Shown: positions 24,401-37,170 of the stretch, in pieces
Layout: every line of letters starts with the position of its first letter
How positions within the stretch are numbered: position 1 is the first letter of the stretch
NCBI RefSeq assembly: GCF_029852145.1
Contig: NC_079975.1
Coordinates: forward strand, 24,867,364 to 24,931,363
Source: Microplitis mediator
Lineage: Eukaryota > Arthropoda > Insecta > Hymenoptera > Braconidae
DNA length: 64,000 bases
Reading direction: 5' to 3'
Position numbers and translations under genes: made by a program
Notes under the pieces: model-generated
What the model was told of the DNA's origin: nothing
Databases searched by the model: none
Seen by the model: only the letters and a program-made list of their open reading frames with translations

Positions 24401-25860
24401 TTACATGAGTGTGCAAGACACACATTGTGTATTAGGCTTAAGGGTTTTGTCTGTGGATTCGAACCTAAGTGAGTTGTTATATTCATAACTGTTGTATGCG
24501 CTGAGTGTGTTGGATCAAGCGTTTCTTTTCATTGTAAATATCCTTGTGTTGCATTGTGTAAACCGTTGTATTGGCGTTTACGAATAAATATATATATACC
24601 TCTAACATAAAAAAGGTGGAATAAAAAATTTCTGGTTTTTAAATGAATTTGATTAAGTTAAATTTTTTTTTAAGTAATTTACATGAAGGAAAATTATATT
24701 TTACATGATCATGGGGTACAAAGGAAGAAAAACATATTTTTTATAGTTTTAATCATAAAACATAACTCATTAATATTTTTCGACTGACAATCGACTTTTG
24801 AAAAAGTTTAACAAAAAAGAAAAATCAAAATATTATTCAATTATATTTACAAAAGTGATTTTGGAATGTTTAAAAAACAATTACAAATTAAAATTTTTTT
24901 TTATGAATTTCCGATTTTCAGATTTTTTTTTTTAACATGAGTTATCTGTTAACTTAAGCTAGTCGAAATGTTTTGAAATTTAGTTTTTTTATAATTACTC
25001 AAATTTAAATTTCCAATCTTTTCTTAATCAATATTCTACAGCACGGAAAAATTCCAATCAAAAAACAGTTAAAAAAAAAAACAATTGAAATAAATTTCTC
25101 TTGGGAATGATGAAACGAGTTTTATAAACATGCTGTCGTGTAATTATCATTCATATGAGCCAAGTTGAATTTCGGCGGAAATAGAAAAGTGTAGTTTGGA
25201 ATCAGATATGCACAGGTTGATCCATGAGTGAATTTCAGTGTACCCTAGAGCTTTTCCAACCGTCCATCCCTCTATCATTACATCGGTGTACTCTACCTAT
25301 TTTAATTCTTCTCTCTACTGCTTGTCCATTTCCTGTGTACTAGGCGTTGATTCAGCGTTATCAGTTATCCTATTATCGATCGAACATTATAAACATTCAA
25401 TGAAATCATTTAATACTTTTATTTTTTTTCTTAAACGCTCAAAATATTTTTGTTCGAATAAAAATATGAAAAAACAAAAAGAGAGTTGAAGTTCATTTTA
25501 TTATTGAGATCGAAATAAACATCTAAATTTAATTTGAAGTGTTTTAATAATAAAAAATAATAATTTTTTAATTCACAATAGAAGACTGTATAGTAAAAAT
25601 TATAAATTAGATGAGCTAGTGTATTTAGGAACCATTTTATTCAGTGGTACAGTGATTTCGTTTGAAAATTACATGAGCTATCTATTATCTTGACAATTCA
25701 AGTTTTGTGCTTACAACAGGACTACAGAGTAGCTGAGTACAGCATAAATTGAATGCTGCAATTTGTCATTTCTCCTTAATGTTGGCACGGACGATTAAAT
25801 TTATAGCAGGTTCCAGACAGTTACGTAAATAATTCAAGATATCTAACAAGCTTATTTATA
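24401..25860. other. gene-free interval
   Basis: AT-rich DNA. A short less AT-rich patch at about 24,415-24,590 has no recognisable RNA or coding signature. No splice-supported exon. Confidence 0.35.
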
Positions 25861-26188
25861 GGGGAGAGGGGGGCAGAGTGGGACCTTTAAGGAAAATAAT
25901 TATAATATCATTACTTTTTTTTACGCGTTAATTTCTTTTTAGACCCTTGATACTTATTTTCACTTCATTATGCCGCGTCCATTAAAATTGAAAAATCGAA
26001 AATTAGGGGCAAAGTGGGCCCTCCAAAAAATTTCGGATTTGATATTTTTTATTCTTTACACGTGTGATATTTGCCCTCATTATATAAGAAATTTCGATAA
26101 GCTTATTATCTGTCCGAATTTATTGGCGTGTAGAAAATTTTGAGGGGCCTACTTTGCTTCCAGGGGCCCACTTTGCCCCCTCCTCCCC
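25861..26188. mobile_element. GGGGAGGGGGCAGAGTGGG-ended MITE, TA flanks
   Basis: The left end GGGGAGAGGGGGGCAGAGTG and the right end CACTTTGCCCCCTCCTCCCC are inverted repeats flanked by TA on both sides, the expected TA duplication. The motif GGGGCAAAGTGGG also occurs internally. Same family as 48,131-48,881, with partial copies near 24,216 and 59,455. Noncoding. Confidence 0.8.
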
Positions 26189-26357
26189 TATTGTCTATTA
26201 TTTTCAAAATTAAATTATTTTTAATTTGTAGAATAAATTTTAAAAAGTGCCATTTACTATACACTGTCCTGTTCAATGACCTGCGTGGCGTTAGGATAGG
26301 TTCGGGATTTCTGAGCGAGAGGGATGTGTGGGTCGGTGAATATGGGCTTGGATACTG

Positions 26358-26433
26358 AAAGAAAAGGACAGCAAATAAGAACCAAATATATAAAATTTTA
26401 TATATTTGGTTCTTATTTGCTGTCCTTTTCTTT
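26358..26433. repeat. 76-bp perfect palindrome
   Basis: The 38-bp arm starting AAAGAAAAGGACAGCAAATA is followed, with no spacer, by its exact reverse complement; the centre is TAAAATTTTA. Every base pairs across the axis, and the symmetry stops at 26,357/26,434. A transcript would fold into a 38-bp stem with essentially no loop. No mobile-element termini are evident. Confidence 0.95.
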
Positions 26434-28417
26434 AGAAAGGTGTGATATATTGTTCGTTTAAATTTTACCGAAAATATTATAACTTTGGACTTACTCTCAA
26501 GGGTTGATAGCCTTGCATACACTCACTCCAAATTCACTAATTTGAATTTTGCGCACAGATGTATTACAATTTTAGTGATGGTCTATTCTATTTTAAGTAA
26601 GATTCACAGGTTGAATCTGTCTCGCATGAACGCACTGAACGCTGGACAGATGAACCGGCTTTATTTTCTGGTGAGTTTATGATGATTATAATTTTCAGTT
26701 AAAAGAATAATTTTAAGTTAAAAGAATCAACTATTTTCCTAGCATGCCCTTCGACCAGAATTTCTTTATTTCCTGAGATGGTAGTAGTGTTTGGCTTAAG
26801 AGAGGTAGGATTCGTGATTGTTGGTGAGGCACCCATACGCAAGAAGACCTTTGATCTGATCATTGACCCCAAGGTATGCTAATAGGAGTTATGCTCGTTA
26901 GGGGTGTTATGGAACGCGTGTATGCCCGAAAGGGTGAGGCAATGGCCTCCCGTAAAAAGGAGGTGGACTTTGATCCCGTTGGACTAATTAATTATAAATA
27001 TGCCATTCAGGTCGGAACTAGAATTATTAAACTTTATCGAAAAATAACATAATGGCGGACTTTTAAAAAATGACTTGTTTTCATTATTGCGGTTACATAA
27101 ATTAGATATTTTCAATTGTAAAAAACTAACAAAATTTTAATAATATTAATAAGCTTTTCACGGAAGTACGTTAAAATTGATAACTTTTTTTTTCTTTTTA
27201 TTTTCAAAACGTACATTGATAATGAATATATATTACTTAAGGATTAAACATATTACATTAGTCTTCTTATCAGTGCGATTAAAATGAGAAAAATAGAGAG
27301 CAAAAGAATAACCTCATTCTATAAAATTCATTGTCGACGACTGCAGTGATATATTTTTGACCTGATAGTCGACAATTTAGACTGAACATCTTAAGTCGTT
27401 AAGGATTGCTGATGGGAATGAAAAATATAGGGCTGCCATGAGCTTAGAATGGAAAAAAAATGAAGGCATTAATTTTCAGAGAATTTAAACTTTCATCATG
27501 TAACCTTAACGTACCAATATCGATTAATCGATTGGTGATGATGATGTCAGTGACAGTAGCAGGAGAATAAAGAGAATTTGAATGTGAGCAAACCTTCCAG
27601 GGGTGTCAGAGGTGATTTTCCTTGTGGAAGCGCATGGCGTAATGGCCGATATGAACTACCGAAAGCCTTAGGCATTTATCTATCCTCAATGTTCAGTGTT
27701 CACTGGGTTCACATAAAACTCAATCGAGCTTCGATTAAATCCACTTCCTACATCCGATATCACTTCCCTCGGAATTTTTTACTATTTTATAACGAACGAT
27801 CGCTATCATTCAAGCTGTATTTCAATGATAACTAAAAATCGATTTTCGTTAAATTTAGTTTTTTTTAATTTCTCAGAAACGATTCAAACAATCAATTTCA
27901 AAATCTAATCAGCTCTAGAACTCAATAAGAAGTGTCGATTGCTTCTTTAGCCATCTCAATTGGCTTATTAGTTAGAGAGATATCGTCGGAGGAAGTAATG
28001 TTAAAAATTGGTTTATTACGAATATCTTTGAAACGACTAAATTTTGGTTTAATTTTTAGGTAACAAAGATATTTTTAAAAAAATAACTATGAAATTTTAT
28101 CGGAATCTTTTATAAATTATGGAAGGTATAATAAAAAAGCGAAAAAAAAACAATCGTAAAAGCTAGCTTTAAAACATAAGTCAAAGCCTGTTTTATGAGC
28201 TTCAACATTTTTTAAATGAAAGTAAGCTGTCTCTATTGAAAATCTATTTCAAGACAAAGCAACGGAAGCTGACGTTTTTTTAAACTATAAAACTTTTAGA
28301 TGGCCATCATTTCGAAACGAGTTGATTCATCTTGCTTGTGTTTAAACTTTATAAAGATGTTCGTCCAAAGAATGTGTTCTGAGATTCCATTACAATTCAT
28401 TTGGAGTTTAAAAATTT
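26434..28417. other. gene-free interval
   Basis: No family-level coding match. The patch at about 26,770-26,990 (GGTGAGGCACCCATACGCAA and following) and that at 27,570-27,720 are less AT-rich than their surroundings and could be eroded retroelements or missed exons, but I see no motif that identifies them. Confidence 0.35.
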
Positions 28418-29398
28418 CCCGAGTTGAAATTTAAATCGCATATTGCACGTATTACACGTTGAAAACGTAAATAGCTGTAAAAACGTATTTTGGACGTAGT
28501 TGAAGTACGAAAACGTAAGTAAGATTTGCATAATCGTAGATACAACCTTTCGAAACTTGTAATAAAAAATCAGACTATATGGGAAACATTTCATTGTCAA
28601 AAAAACATGCCTAGCAGCCAAAAGACGAGAAATAAAATTTGTTAGCAGCTTTTGCTAAAATATTTTGGGCCTTGCAGGAGATAAATCTACTGATGGCTCG
28701 TGAGTTAGTTGAGAGAGTATCGAGTCTAGAGTTATCTCTTGCAAGGCTCCAAAATAATTTTCAAAAGCTGCTGAAAATTGTAATTTCTTGTTTCCCAGCT
28801 TCTAAGTAGTCTGTAAGACCCAATAGAGCATAAGAAATTAGCCATCAGTAGAGTACTGTCTCACAAGGCCTAAAATATGGTTCCATGCGTTTTGAGCACC
28901 TGACAAAATATCCCCGACAAAATATCTTTGGACAAAATATCCCCAGTTTTGTGTCAGTTTTTTTGGCTTTTTTCACTATTTTTGCTTTCTTTTCATGGGG
29001 ATATTTTGTCCGGAGATATTTTGTCGGAGATATTTTGTCGGGGATATTTTGTCAGGTGCTCAAAACGCCTGATACCCAAAAATATGCCACAGCTGTTAAG
29101 AATTTTTATTTTTGGTCTCCTAGCTACTAGGTAGTCTGTAAGACCCAAAAGAGAAAATTTCTACTTCTCGTCTTCTGACTGCTAGACATGTTTTATTGGC
29201 AATGAAATGTTTCCAATATAGTTTAATTTTTTCAATTGCAAGTTTTGAAAAGTATCTACGATTACGCATATCTTAGTTACGTTTTCGTACGTCAACTACG
29301 TCTAAAATACGTTTTTACGACTATGTACGTCTTCAAAGGTTGAATTTACGTTTTCAACGTCTAGTACGTTCAATCTACTATTTAAATTTCGACTCGGG
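28418..29398. mobile_element. CCCGAGT-family MITE with AACGTA modules, interrupted
   Basis: It starts CCCGAGTTGAAATTTAAATC and ends ATTTAAATTTCGACTCGGG. Inside are mirrored blocks of ACGTATTTTGGACGTAGTTG type, then CTACTGATGGC / GCCATCAGTAG. The termini nearly equal those of 45,076-45,489. A separate palindrome is inserted near its centre. Noncoding. Confidence 0.8.
28887..29068. mobile_element. nested palindrome of GACAAAATATC modules
   Basis: The ends GCGTTTTGAGCACCTGACAA and TTGTCAGGTGCTCAAAACGC are exact complements. The arms contain serial GACAAAATATCYCC motifs around a short pyrimidine-rich loop. It lies within the CCCGAGT element. The two overlapping plus-strand frames here are repeat artefacts. 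Confidence 0.85.
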
Positions 29399-32342
29399 AC
29401 GTTAGAAAAGAAATAAAGGAAATAAAAAGGTAGCTTTTAATCGAAAAACAAGTTTCCTGTCTCCTGCTCCGTAAAAAGGTAGATTATAGGAGAAATTAGT
29501 TAAAGTCAAAAGTGTAAAAATTATCACTAGAGGCTGTACACTGCAACCCCCTGATAATAACAACAAATTAATATTCATTTAAAACATAAATTTCATAAAT
29601 TATTATTTATTTATTTATTCATTTAAATAGATTGATTAAATTATATCAGTGAACACGAATATCAATGTATTTTTATTTTTTATAGTATACTTTCGAGCGT
29701 ACCAAATAAAAATTAAAATAATTCCTGTATTGATTTCTAAAAAAATAAATAAAAACGCAGATGAATTCGATGCTCGTGTGTAAATCCAGTTTATCGAAAT
29801 GAAATACGTGAATATGCGTACATTGAAAATGATCAGAATAGTATACCTGGTCGTAGGGTATGTGTTAAAGGGAAGTGGAGAGTAAAAGCAAGAGGAATGA
29901 ATTCCTGAATAATTCATACGGCGATGGTTGGCTCAGACCTCACAGGTATCAGGGCAGAGTGCGCGGCACACGCTTCATCTGCAAGTGTAAAAGGCATCAT
30001 TTGATTATGCATCCCCTGGTGGCTCGTCGCTCTCTATGAACCGCTCGATTCCATACTGTCCCCTAACTTTATCTCAAAATGTGAATGTTACTATTCAACT
30101 ACTTACACATGCATGCATTCACATACAAACTCATATATTTCTGTATCCATACACACACTCAATCTATAAACTCTAGTATCAACAGCACATAAATTAATCT
30201 ATATTGTTGTAGTAATAATGGATCCTATGATTGCATGTAAATGACGATTGAGTGTACGAAATTAAAGTAAATCGAATTATTATATCATTAATGGATTTGA
30301 TGTTTATATATATATATCATCTACATATCATATCATAAATGTAGAAATAACAGTCGGATCTATAGGTAGTATTGAACGGTAGCTAAAAAAAAAGAAAGTT
30401 AATCCAGGATGTTGAACAAGTAAAAGGTTAACAGAGTAAGAACGAAGGACAAATTCAATATTTCACTGTAAATCGTTCATGTATCCGGGTGGGAAACGAG
30501 GTCGAGTACTAATAGAAGACCAGCTAACGACAACTAATGGGGTGCATCATCCTATAGTCTTTTACTAAAATAAAAATTTACTTTTTGCCTTTATTTTGCA
30601 TTCTCTTCATCTTCTATTTATTTAAATTTTGTTTTATTCTGTATTTAATCTTTTATTTTAATTCGAGAATCAACCGCCTGATTCATGTGAATCTTTTATC
30701 AGCTTCAATAGTTTCACCTCAAGTCTATTATAGTACCTCACTAGTTGTCTACGATATTTTATATAATGAATGCTCAAAATTAAAACGTCGTTGTAAAAAT
30801 TAATCAAGTGTTTGTTTATTTAATTATTTAAAATGAAATTGAATACTTATTTATTTAATAGAAATTAAAATAATTTTTTTATATTATTGTTTTATTAATC
30901 AATAAACATGAAAACTAAACAAATAAAAAGTCTAATTCATGTGTTATTTAATATAAAAACTTGAACAAGTTTTTTTTTTTAATATAAAATTAACAAGTCT
31001 TAAAATTTTAGGTTAATTAATATCCTCCTTTGATTCGATTTTATTAAAATGTAGTATTTATTTTTATCTTCAATCACTTTTTGATAAAATTAGAGTTCAG
31101 GTTATAAATTTAAGGTGACACAAATCCATCAGTTGATGACGATCCACAATCGTTAGCCGATCAATTTAATGCGCATGTGCAATCTAGAGAATTTTTTTTT
31201 CTAGTGATGCAGCATTAGGTAAAAGTAAGTTCATCCCGGTAATCTATCTTGAACATTTTGATAACTTGGATTATAGAGTACGAATATATCCCGCCTATTT
31301 TCGTCGAATTTTGCGGTAGAAGGGGTGCACAAATGCTTTAAGAAAATTCAAACACTGCATTTGACCAATCAGAAGTGATGAGTGTTTAATGAAAAAGTTT
31401 ATGAGGCCGAGGTTAGGCATCTAAAGACGTTTATTTTGAGCATGTATTATATAAAATATTAAAAAGCGCCAGGTATTTTTCTAATTAATGTTTAGCTAAA
31501 ATATGTGTTTAATTACAAACTATGCTAAAATAGTTTAAAAATTTTATTACCTTTGTCGCTGTATACTAAAATACTTATATTCTTTTATTAAAGACGTTTT
31601 TTTTCATATGTAATATTTTTTTTCCTTTTGTACGGAGTTTTCAGTTGAGCTTAATCTTTAGCAAAATAGCTTTACAGTTGGAGAATAAAAACCACAGAAT
31701 GAATTCTTTTATTTTTTCAAGCAATAAATAACGTGACTTATCTTTCGTTCTCAGCAATGCTCCACTCCAGCCTTTTCAGGGTTTTTGGCCTATTACAATC
31801 CCTACAAAAGTGATATTAAATTGTCTTGTAGTTGTTTTTTTATTGTAAGTGATATAAATTATACTATAAGTTATACAGTGATTTTTAAATTTACATTATA
31901 TTTTTTAGTATTGGTACAAAAGTGAATTAATTTTTATTATTTAAACTATTCTTTTCAGTAATTTTTTTCGTTTCAATATTATGTGAATATATATGAATAT
32001 AAATATATAGGCGTTTATATGGAAATTCGTTTTATTGCTGACTAAACCTTACTGCCATCAACGAAATTTATGGATTTCGTAGTATAAATAAATGATATTA
32101 TATATGCATATATATATTTTTACCAACAGTTAACTGGTTATAATATACGGCTATACATGTGGAAAAGATATTTTTATAACTCCTGCCTTTAAAGTTCAAT
32201 ATTCGAGCGTCGTGTGGCGCGAGTAAAAATAGGCCTTTCTCTCGATAATTCACCAAACTATAGTACGTTGCATGAAAAATCAGTTGTTATAGTTTTCAGC
32301 ATGAAAATACATACTAAGCACTGAGCGATTGTCATTCACTCC
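29399..32342. other. gene-free interval
   Basis: No recognised gene. A more GC-rich patch at about 29,925-30,060 contains possible splice-like sequences but no convincing coding frame on either strand. The frame at 30,585-30,803 is low-complexity hydrophobic sequence with no family motif. Confidence 0.35.
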
Positions 32343-32593
32343 ACACGGAAAGATTGGAACCCTACTGGTTACTGTTCTGCACCCGACTCAGTACGGCCCT
32401 GGAAGAAAGTGCCCGATTGTGGTGCAGCGCTGCACTGATTGCTGTGCGGGACCTGACTGAGTCATGTGCGCATATCACTCAGTCAAGTTCCGCACAGCAA
32501 TCAGTGTGGCTGCACCACAACCGAGCACTTTCTTCCAGGACCGTACTAAGTCGGGTGCAGAACAGTAATCAGTCGGGTTCCAATCTTTCCGTA
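32343..32593. mobile_element. palindromic MITE, ACACGGAAAGATTGGAAC ends
   Basis: A hairpin of about 250 bp: the left arm ACACGGAAAGATTGGAACCC pairs with the right arm GGGTTCCAATCTTTCCGTAC, and the pairing continues through GTTACTGTTCTGCACCCGACT, CTGGAAGAAAGTGC and GATTGCTGTGCGG blocks. It is less AT-rich than the surroundings. A further single terminus of the same family (ACACGGAAAGGTTGGAACAC) lies at 32,620. Overlapping frames on both strands are artefacts of the palindrome. Confidence 0.85.
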
Positions 32594-32787
32594 CAAATAA
32601 ATAAGGTGGTAAGAGTATACACGGAAAGGTTGGAACACGAATGAAGGAGAAAAGACAGTACGAGGTATGAAGTATGACTATGAGGGTGAGAAGGGGCAAA
32701 CATGCCCAATAGTATTAAGAATAGTTTTGATTTTTAGTGTTAGATGAACCAATCTGAAGAGCAGACGTGCTCACTGATGTAACCCTG

Positions 32788-33320
32788 CACGGAGAAAAAA
32801 ATATTGTTCCTCGAACGATCTAAAGTATAGCAACTCGTAGATCGTTACCACAACAATATGTATACTTATGGTAACAATACCGTATCGTTCCTGTAACTAC
32901 CTATTAGATAGCTGTGAGCCCTATACGACTTTCCGTAGTCGCCACCTCACACGGTACCACCTAACCTATTTGAGCATCCATTTTCGCGTCTATTTTGTGT
33001 ATCGGGTATAATTGTTGCTAGCAGACGCTTAATAAATAAATTATTTTATTTTATCAAAATTGTTTATTTATCATTAATTTGTTAATGATAAAGATTTTTA
33101 AACATCTCATATCATTTGCCACGCACGTGACGTCAGATAGGGCTCAGAACGATACGGTTTAGCTGTCAGAACGATACGGTACAGGTCTCAGAGCTATCTA
33201 CCGTATTGTTGTCAGAACGATACAGTAGATCGTTGCAGTAACAATCTAGTAAATAACTTTTTCGTATTGTTACTGTAACTATACAGTATACTTCTCAGAA
33301 CAATATTTTTTTCTCCGTGT
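32788..33320. mobile_element. CACGGAGAAAAAAATATTGT-ended foldback MITE
   Basis: The left end CACGGAGAAAAAAATATTGT and right end ACAATATTTTTTTCTCCGTG are exact inverted repeats. Both arms contain serial GAACGATACGGTA / TACCGTATCGTTC modules. The centre is a unique AT-rich stretch. Noncoding. Confidence 0.85.
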
Positions 33321-34234
33321 ATGTTAAATAAATCAAATCCTACTGTTTTATTTTTGCTTACTACCGAGTAATGGCAGCAGCGTGATTATTAACACAAATA
33401 AATTCGAATAATGAATTTATTTAAACGTAACACTAATTTTTGGATATTCCTTTTTGCTCGGATCTTTCCTATGAATAACATTCAACTAATGTATTAAAAA
33501 ATTGATTATCATCGATATTGATTTGATGTTTAACTAATTGATATAATTAAGTATTAAATTAGCATTCATTAAACAATTTATTTGTTTATTTTATCTGATG
33601 TATTGTATTCAACTAAAATTCTCATTCATTTAGCACAATTAATCTCGCGGATATTTAAGCCAATTTATCAAATGAGCAATTGAGATAATTTAATTCTCAC
33701 GATATTTCTACATTGATTTATGTATATATTGGTTTCTGTGAATGAAATCGCTGATGTATTAAAATTTATATATGTATAACGCTGAAGAAAATAACCAGCA
33801 TGTGTTGCCAGTGATAATTTCCGAAGCTACCATTTCAACTCAACCGTTATTATCGACTAACCAATGGCTATTCTCTTGTTCAACGATTACACTTAACTAC
33901 AACCAGCCTGAAGGGATAAACGTCGAGAACTAACGCTTATCGTTGACGTTTTACCATTAAACTAACCACAAATAGTACGGATCAGTAGTTGCCCAGCTAA
34001 AATTCATCATTCATCGATCTCATACATGAACACTATAGCAAACTTACTCAGATCATACTTTAATTTCACTTCCGCTGCGAATCATCATCTTCGTTTATTT
34101 TCAAAAGTATTATCCGTACGTCATGACGTTGCCTTTTTATCCAATACTGTGTATTTTATGATATTTCAGTATATCTATTCAAATTTTTATGGAGATTTCT
34201 TCAAATACAAAAAACAATGTGCTGAGTATGCCGT
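33321..34234. other. gene-free interval
   Basis: No exon or bounded repeat recognised. Confidence 0.35.
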
Positions 34235-35040
34235 TGAAAAAAAAATCGGTCTATCAGTTGACCCTGTGGGCCAGCCCTAAAACTTGCCGCTGTTTTCGAG
34301 CTCAAGAACCTTGGAAACATTATTGTGAATACATTTTCGAGCTCGAAAATACTTTTGTATGCTGTTGTTTTCGAAAAAAAAAATTTTTCACCATTTTATC
34401 TCCAACGATATCTCGTAAACGAATTGACCGATTAAGACGGTTGTGGTGGCAATCGACGTGTTTTATCAAGTTCTGAAGCTGATCGAATTTTGGAATTGAT
34501 TTATCCAGTCGTTTTTGAGAAATTTCGAAAAAACCAAAAAAAAAATTTTTTTTGAATTCTTTCGTCAACGGTTTCTCTTGAACGAATGTACCGATTTTGA
34601 TGGTTGAGGTGATATTCGACGCGGCTTATAAAGTTTTAGAGCTGATTAGATTTTGGAATCAATCCATCGAGTAAATAAAAAGTTATCCAAATAAAACATT
34701 TTTGAAAAAATTTTATTTTTGAAATATCTCCAAACGCACACTACCGATTAAACTCAAGTTTTTACAGCTTCAAGATATTAACAAGCCGTGTCGAATGCCA
34801 CCTTAAAGATCAAAATCGGTTCATCCGTTCAAGAGTTATGGATATTTACATACATACATACATACGTACGTACGTACACACATACATACACTCGGACATC
34901 ATCGTGAAATTAGTCAGGATAGCTTCCTAAAACCTCAAAACGTCAAAACCTGATAGAAATTCGGTTTTTGAAAATCGGACCGAAACCAATAACTTCCCGA
35001 ATTTTTGAAAATTTTTAATTTTCTTAGCGGGGAGTTAAAA
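34235..35040 (+). repeat. interspersed repeat of about 0.8 kb, GGTTGACCCTGTGG family, copy 1
   Basis: It begins around CAGTTGACCCTGTGGGCCAG and ends TTCTTAGCGGGGAGTTAAAA. It contains two or three diverged internal copies of a block with TCTCGTAAACGAATTGACCG, then ACATACATACATACGTACG, then ATCGGACCGAAACCAATAAC. A second copy lies at 36,000-36,965 in reverse orientation; fragments occur at 45,335-45,420 and 60,128-60,242. The class is unknown to me and no protein frame survives. Confidence 0.7.
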
Positions 35041-36133
35041 ATTTTTCATAAATAATACAGCTTCTAGTCAAGTTCGTTTAGAATATTATATTTTAAAAAT
35101 AAAAATATAAGTAAGAATAATTGTTATTTTTGACGTCCAATGCAGCATTCACTTCGTAGAAAAAAAAAATTCATAAACTTTTTCGAATAACTTATTTTCA
35201 TTGTTTTTATTATGATTTTGATGTCCTTATAGAAATTCATAATTATCCATAGGGATTGTAAACTTAACAACCGCTTCGTACTAAAGTAGTGTTTGAAATT
35301 AATCAGAAATTTTAATTGAACTTGCATTGTACACTTTGCCCGTTATAAAGTTTATCAATATTATCTGCGATATTCGGTTTTTTTATTTCAAGTATAGAGA
35401 ATAATACGTAGAATTGGTTATCACTTGAAACTTTTTTCATTAAAATTGAAATGTCTAGAAAAAACGAAGTTTATAATTATTTGAATAACTTTTATTTTAT
35501 ATTTCATATTAAAAAAATAATTAGTATTTGAGTAAGTAATGCTATTGATTTTTATTAATCCAAAATTTAAATAGTCATATCTAAATATGAAAATGTACGT
35601 TACGCAAATGAAGATAACAAGTGTATTAAAAAACAAATAACACATTGTGTACATAATCTCAATCAGAAATCTACTCTTCTATTTTTATTTACATTCTCGT
35701 TATCTTCTTCTATCTACTTGTGTACATTCTACATTCTTCCATGCTTTATTCCACGGGTAGCACAATTTTAGTCTCGGATGCCGTGCATCAGGTGCTTTCA
35801 ACCCGGTGGTGGTACCGGCCTCTTCCGGAAAGAACTATCAAACTCGTTAAAACTTGTGTTGCGTTACTGCCGTTTCAAATTAACAATGATGAGTCTCGAA
35901 AATTGCTCAGCTCGTCAAATTCAGGATATGAATGCTCTCAAATGTTAGCTAAATACTTTAACTCTTAATTGCAAAATTTATTTCATTGACATTTTTTTAA
36001 CTTCCCGCTATGAAAATTAAAAACGTAAAAAAAAGGACATTATTGGTTTCGGTCCGATTTTTAAAAATCGAATTTTCATCAGATGTTGTCTTAAGATCCT
36101 AGGAAGCTATTCTAACTATTTTCACGTGGACGT

Positions 36134-36602
36134 CCCGTGTAAAAAAAATTTTTGTTCCTAATGAGTTTAGATCTGAATTTCATAACGAAACTCAGATCGT
36201 GAGACAAATATGACTTTCATCATGAATTTGCTCCCACAATTTTTCGTCTAGTAAATCCGTATCACTTCTAAAAATTTATTATTATGTCTTTGAATTGGAC
36301 TTGGGATGACTTCGATAGAAACTTGACTGAATTAAACCTTTTGTCAAATTTATCGACTCAGAAATTACCAATAAATTTCTTCTATCAAGTACTCGATTAT
36401 CGTAAATCAGTTTCGATTGTAAAATTAATTTAGTGAATGAACTTCGGATCACTTGGGTAAAAATTTGACTGAGTCATAATTTTGTCGTGATTGAAATTGT
36501 TGATACAAATTTATGATGAAAGTCATATTTGTGTCACGATCTGAATTTCGTGATGAAATTTAGATCTAAATTCATTATGAATAAAAAATTTTTTACACGG
36601 GG
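36134..36602. mobile_element. CCCGTGTAAAAAA-ended MITE, nested
   Basis: Ends are CCCGTGTAAAAAAAATTTTT and the complementary AAAAAATTTTTTACACGGG. Arms carry serial modules such as GTTTAGATCTGAATTTCA and GATCTGAATTTCGTGATGAAA. It interrupts copy 2 of the 0.8-1 kb repeat between its GTCC and GTGTATGTG segments. Noncoding. Confidence 0.8.
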
Positions 36603-36643
36603 TGTATGTGTGTGTGCGTGTGTGTGTGTAAATTCATTTCTTC

Positions 36644-36708
36644 ACGGAAAAAAAATAGTTGCTCCCACAGGACTGCGTCCTGTTACAGTGTCTATTTTTT
36701 TCCGTGTA
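36644..36708. mobile_element. 65-bp CACGGAAAAAAAA mini-hairpin, nested
   Basis: CACGGAAAAAAAATAG...CTATTTTTTTCCGTG inverted repeats bracket a short GCTCCCACAGGACTGCGTCC core. It is the smallest member of the CACGG-ended group here and sits inside copy 2 of the interspersed repeat, next to a GTGT tract. Confidence 0.75.
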
Positions 36709-37125
36709 TCGTCTGATATTTTTGGAACTAATCAACCCATTTGAAAAATTTGTATGCCAATCAAAAGTGATCATCAGAACTTATAGTTGATAAGATTTTG
36801 AAGAAAAATCCACTTTTTCCAGAGATATCTATTTTCTTTTAGTCTAATCATTTTTTAAGCTCAAAGAGCTCAAAAATTTACAAACAATAATGATTTTGAG
36901 CTCAAAGAACTCGAAAAAAGTATGAAGTTTTGGGGATGGTCCACAGAGTCAACCTTTTTTCACATTTTCTTTTTTTTTTTTTCATACTTACTTAGTTATA
37001 CTTTTGAATATTTCTTTATGAAAAATATTTTAATTATACAATTCATCGATTTTTGATGCAATACAAAAAAAAATTTGATTAATGAACAGTCGAAAATAAT
37101 ATTATTTTTAATTTTTTTGTTACAG

Positions 37126-37170
37126 AACTTAAAAAATCAAATCATGACTACTAATCTTTGGGTGGAACAG
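37126..37170 (+). CDS. nicotinic acetylcholine receptor subunit, 45-bp exon
   Basis: An exon of exactly 45 bp between TTTTTTTGTTACAG and GTGAGC encodes NLKNQIMTTNLWVEQ in phase 0. This matches the conserved segment of insect nAChR alpha-type subunits just after the first coding part of the extracellular ligand-binding domain; the tryptophan in LWVEQ belongs to loop D of the agonist site. Both size and phase equal those of the small exon 3 known in insect nAChR genes. It continues into the 110-bp exon 16.1 kb downstream. The subunit is a pentameric ligand-gated cation channel of neuronal synapses. The exon upstream of it was not found in the window. An alpha type is likely, but the diagnostic vicinal cysteines lie outside. 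Confidence 0.92.

Larger units (their letters stand above)
36000..36965 (-). repeat. interspersed repeat of the same family, copy 2 (inverted)
   Basis: Read on the minus strand it starts with GGTTGACTCTGTGGACCATC and ends with ATTTTCATAGCGGGAAGTTA. The conserved GGTTTCGGTCCGATTTTTAA and TAGGAAGCTATTCTAACTA segments match copy 1. It is interrupted by two younger MITEs (36,134-36,602 and 36,644-36,708) and carries a short GTGT tract. It faces copy 1 across about 960 bp. Confidence 0.7.

Noticed and set aside
29925..30060. Possible exon in a GC-richer patch
   Set aside because: A splice-like TTGCAG on the minus strand is present, but frames are short and match no family I know.
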